Source: Alphaproteobacteria bacterium UBA2964 (lineage in GTDB: Bacteria; Pseudomonadota; Alphaproteobacteria; MPNO01; UBA2964). Taken from it: a stretch of DNA of 38,378 nucleotides. Of this stretch, positions 38,031-38,378 are shown piece after piece. The position numbers were made by a program, and so were the translations under genes. The notes beneath the pieces are model-generated. The model was given only the letters and a program-made list of their open reading frames with translations, was not told the DNA's origin and made no database searches. The stretch is taken from assembly GCA_905182615.1 (NCBI GenBank), contig CAJJCG010000050.1, positions 1 to 38,378 of the forward strand, read 5' to 3'. Position 1 is the first letter of the stretch; each line of letters begins with the position of its first letter.

Positions 38031-38360
38031 TTACCATGGACGCCGGACCCTGTTGCTAGCAGCCAATTCTACAACGATTTCTTTAGAATTAACAAAGATT
38101 ACATGGTTCCCGTTCCGCCACAGGTCAAAACGATCAACAACGTGATCGCTCTGCCACGATCCACGATATAATTGTCGTGCGCACCCTATGAGCCTGAAAG
38201 CCCGTTTCCACGATTCTGTTTGACGACGTATCGAGTTTTCGAGGCATGATTGCAAGAGCGCCAATTTTACCGCTGTTCTATGATATTCCGAGTTTAATCC
38301 CTCTTCTACTTCCAGTTCCTGAATTGGGCTCTCAGCTCTGACAAGTAATGCACGGCCAGC
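38031..38360 (-). CDS. ComEC/Rec2-like C-terminal end, partial or disrupted
   Basis: A minus-strand frame of about 109 codons ending in TAA at 38031. Its last part, HVVDRFDLWRNGNHVIF followed about 20 residues later by RRPW at the very C-terminus, resembles the tail of ComEC/Rec2 DNA-uptake channel proteins of alphaproteobacteria (V-DRFDLWR-GAHA pattern, RPW end). comEC next to lexA is a known arrangement. The frame is closed upstream by TGA at 38361-38363 and TAA at 38370-38372, and the residues before the tail do not show the family's usual cysteines. So either the gene is frameshifted or decaying, or only the tail is recognisable. No good start codon is seen. Confidence 0.45.
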   Translation of the reverse strand, partial: AGRALLVRAESPIQELEVEEGLNSEYHRTAVKLALLQSCLENSIRRQTESWKRAFRLIGCARQLYRGSWQSDHVVDRFDLWRNGNHVIFVNSKEIVVELAASNRVRRPW

Positions 38361-38378
38361 TCAGATGTGTTATCTCCC

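Overview
The window reads as a piece of an alphaproteobacterial chromosome of the Rhodospirillales or marine-relative kind. The evidence is gene order: dusB-ntrB-ntrC-ntrY-ntrX-trkA-dat-hfq-hflX, a bifunctional ispDF, pdhA-pdhB-pdhC-lpdA-lipA-coq10 with a lipoyl domain on the E1 beta subunit, tpiA/secG/pyrG/kdsA/eno/ftsB, ppiD-trpEGDC-moaC-moeA-lexA, and a GAAC-N7-GAAC SOS box. It is dense core-genome DNA. I see no rRNA, tRNA, insertion sequence, prophage, CRISPR array or toxin island, and no gene-free stretch longer than about 210 bases.

Layout. 1-281 is the 3' end of mazG. 395-13100 is a minus-strand block read from right to left: dusB, the NtrBC and NtrYX nitrogen two-component pairs, trkA, a class IV PLP transaminase, a HAD phosphatase, hfq, hflX and an inositol monophosphatase family gene. 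13187-13987 is a CcsA/YpjD-like membrane protein. 14134-16294 runs rightwards: ispDF, pgpA, pncC (CinA C-terminal type). 16291-23042 is the minus-strand pyruvate dehydrogenase region: pdhA (E1 alpha), pdhB (E1 beta with lipoyl domain), pdhC (E2), lpdA (E3), lipA (makes the lipoyl cofactor) and a COQ10/RatA protein. 23250-28812 continues on the minus strand with ftsB, eno, kdsA, pyrG, secG and tpiA. 28996-37993 runs rightwards: ppiD, trpE, (a GNAT gene in the opposite direction), trpG, trpD, trpC, moaC, moeA, lexA. A comEC-like 3' end closes the window.

How the genes work together. The ntr block senses and transmits nitrogen status. The pdh block is self-contained: E1, E2 and E3 sit beside the synthase for the lipoyl group carried by PdhB and PdhC. 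The ppiD-to-moeA run is tightly coupled by 1-4 base overlaps, except where the GNAT gene splits trpE from trpG. lexA follows behind its own SOS-controlled promoter.

Main oddities. Two central metabolic genes carry in-frame stop codons with intact conserved sequence on both sides: eno (TAA at codon 65) and pdhA (TAG at codon 44 of the 5'-extended frame). Each is followed within a few codons by a possible restart codon. The pdhC E2 protein has two tandem E3/E1-binding domains instead of the usual one. NtrX lacks the GAFTGA loop and has Asp-Gln where the Walker B motif should be Asp-Glu. I did not find a clearly new multi-gene system. The premature stops are the points most worth checking, and sequence error is the first explanation to exclude.
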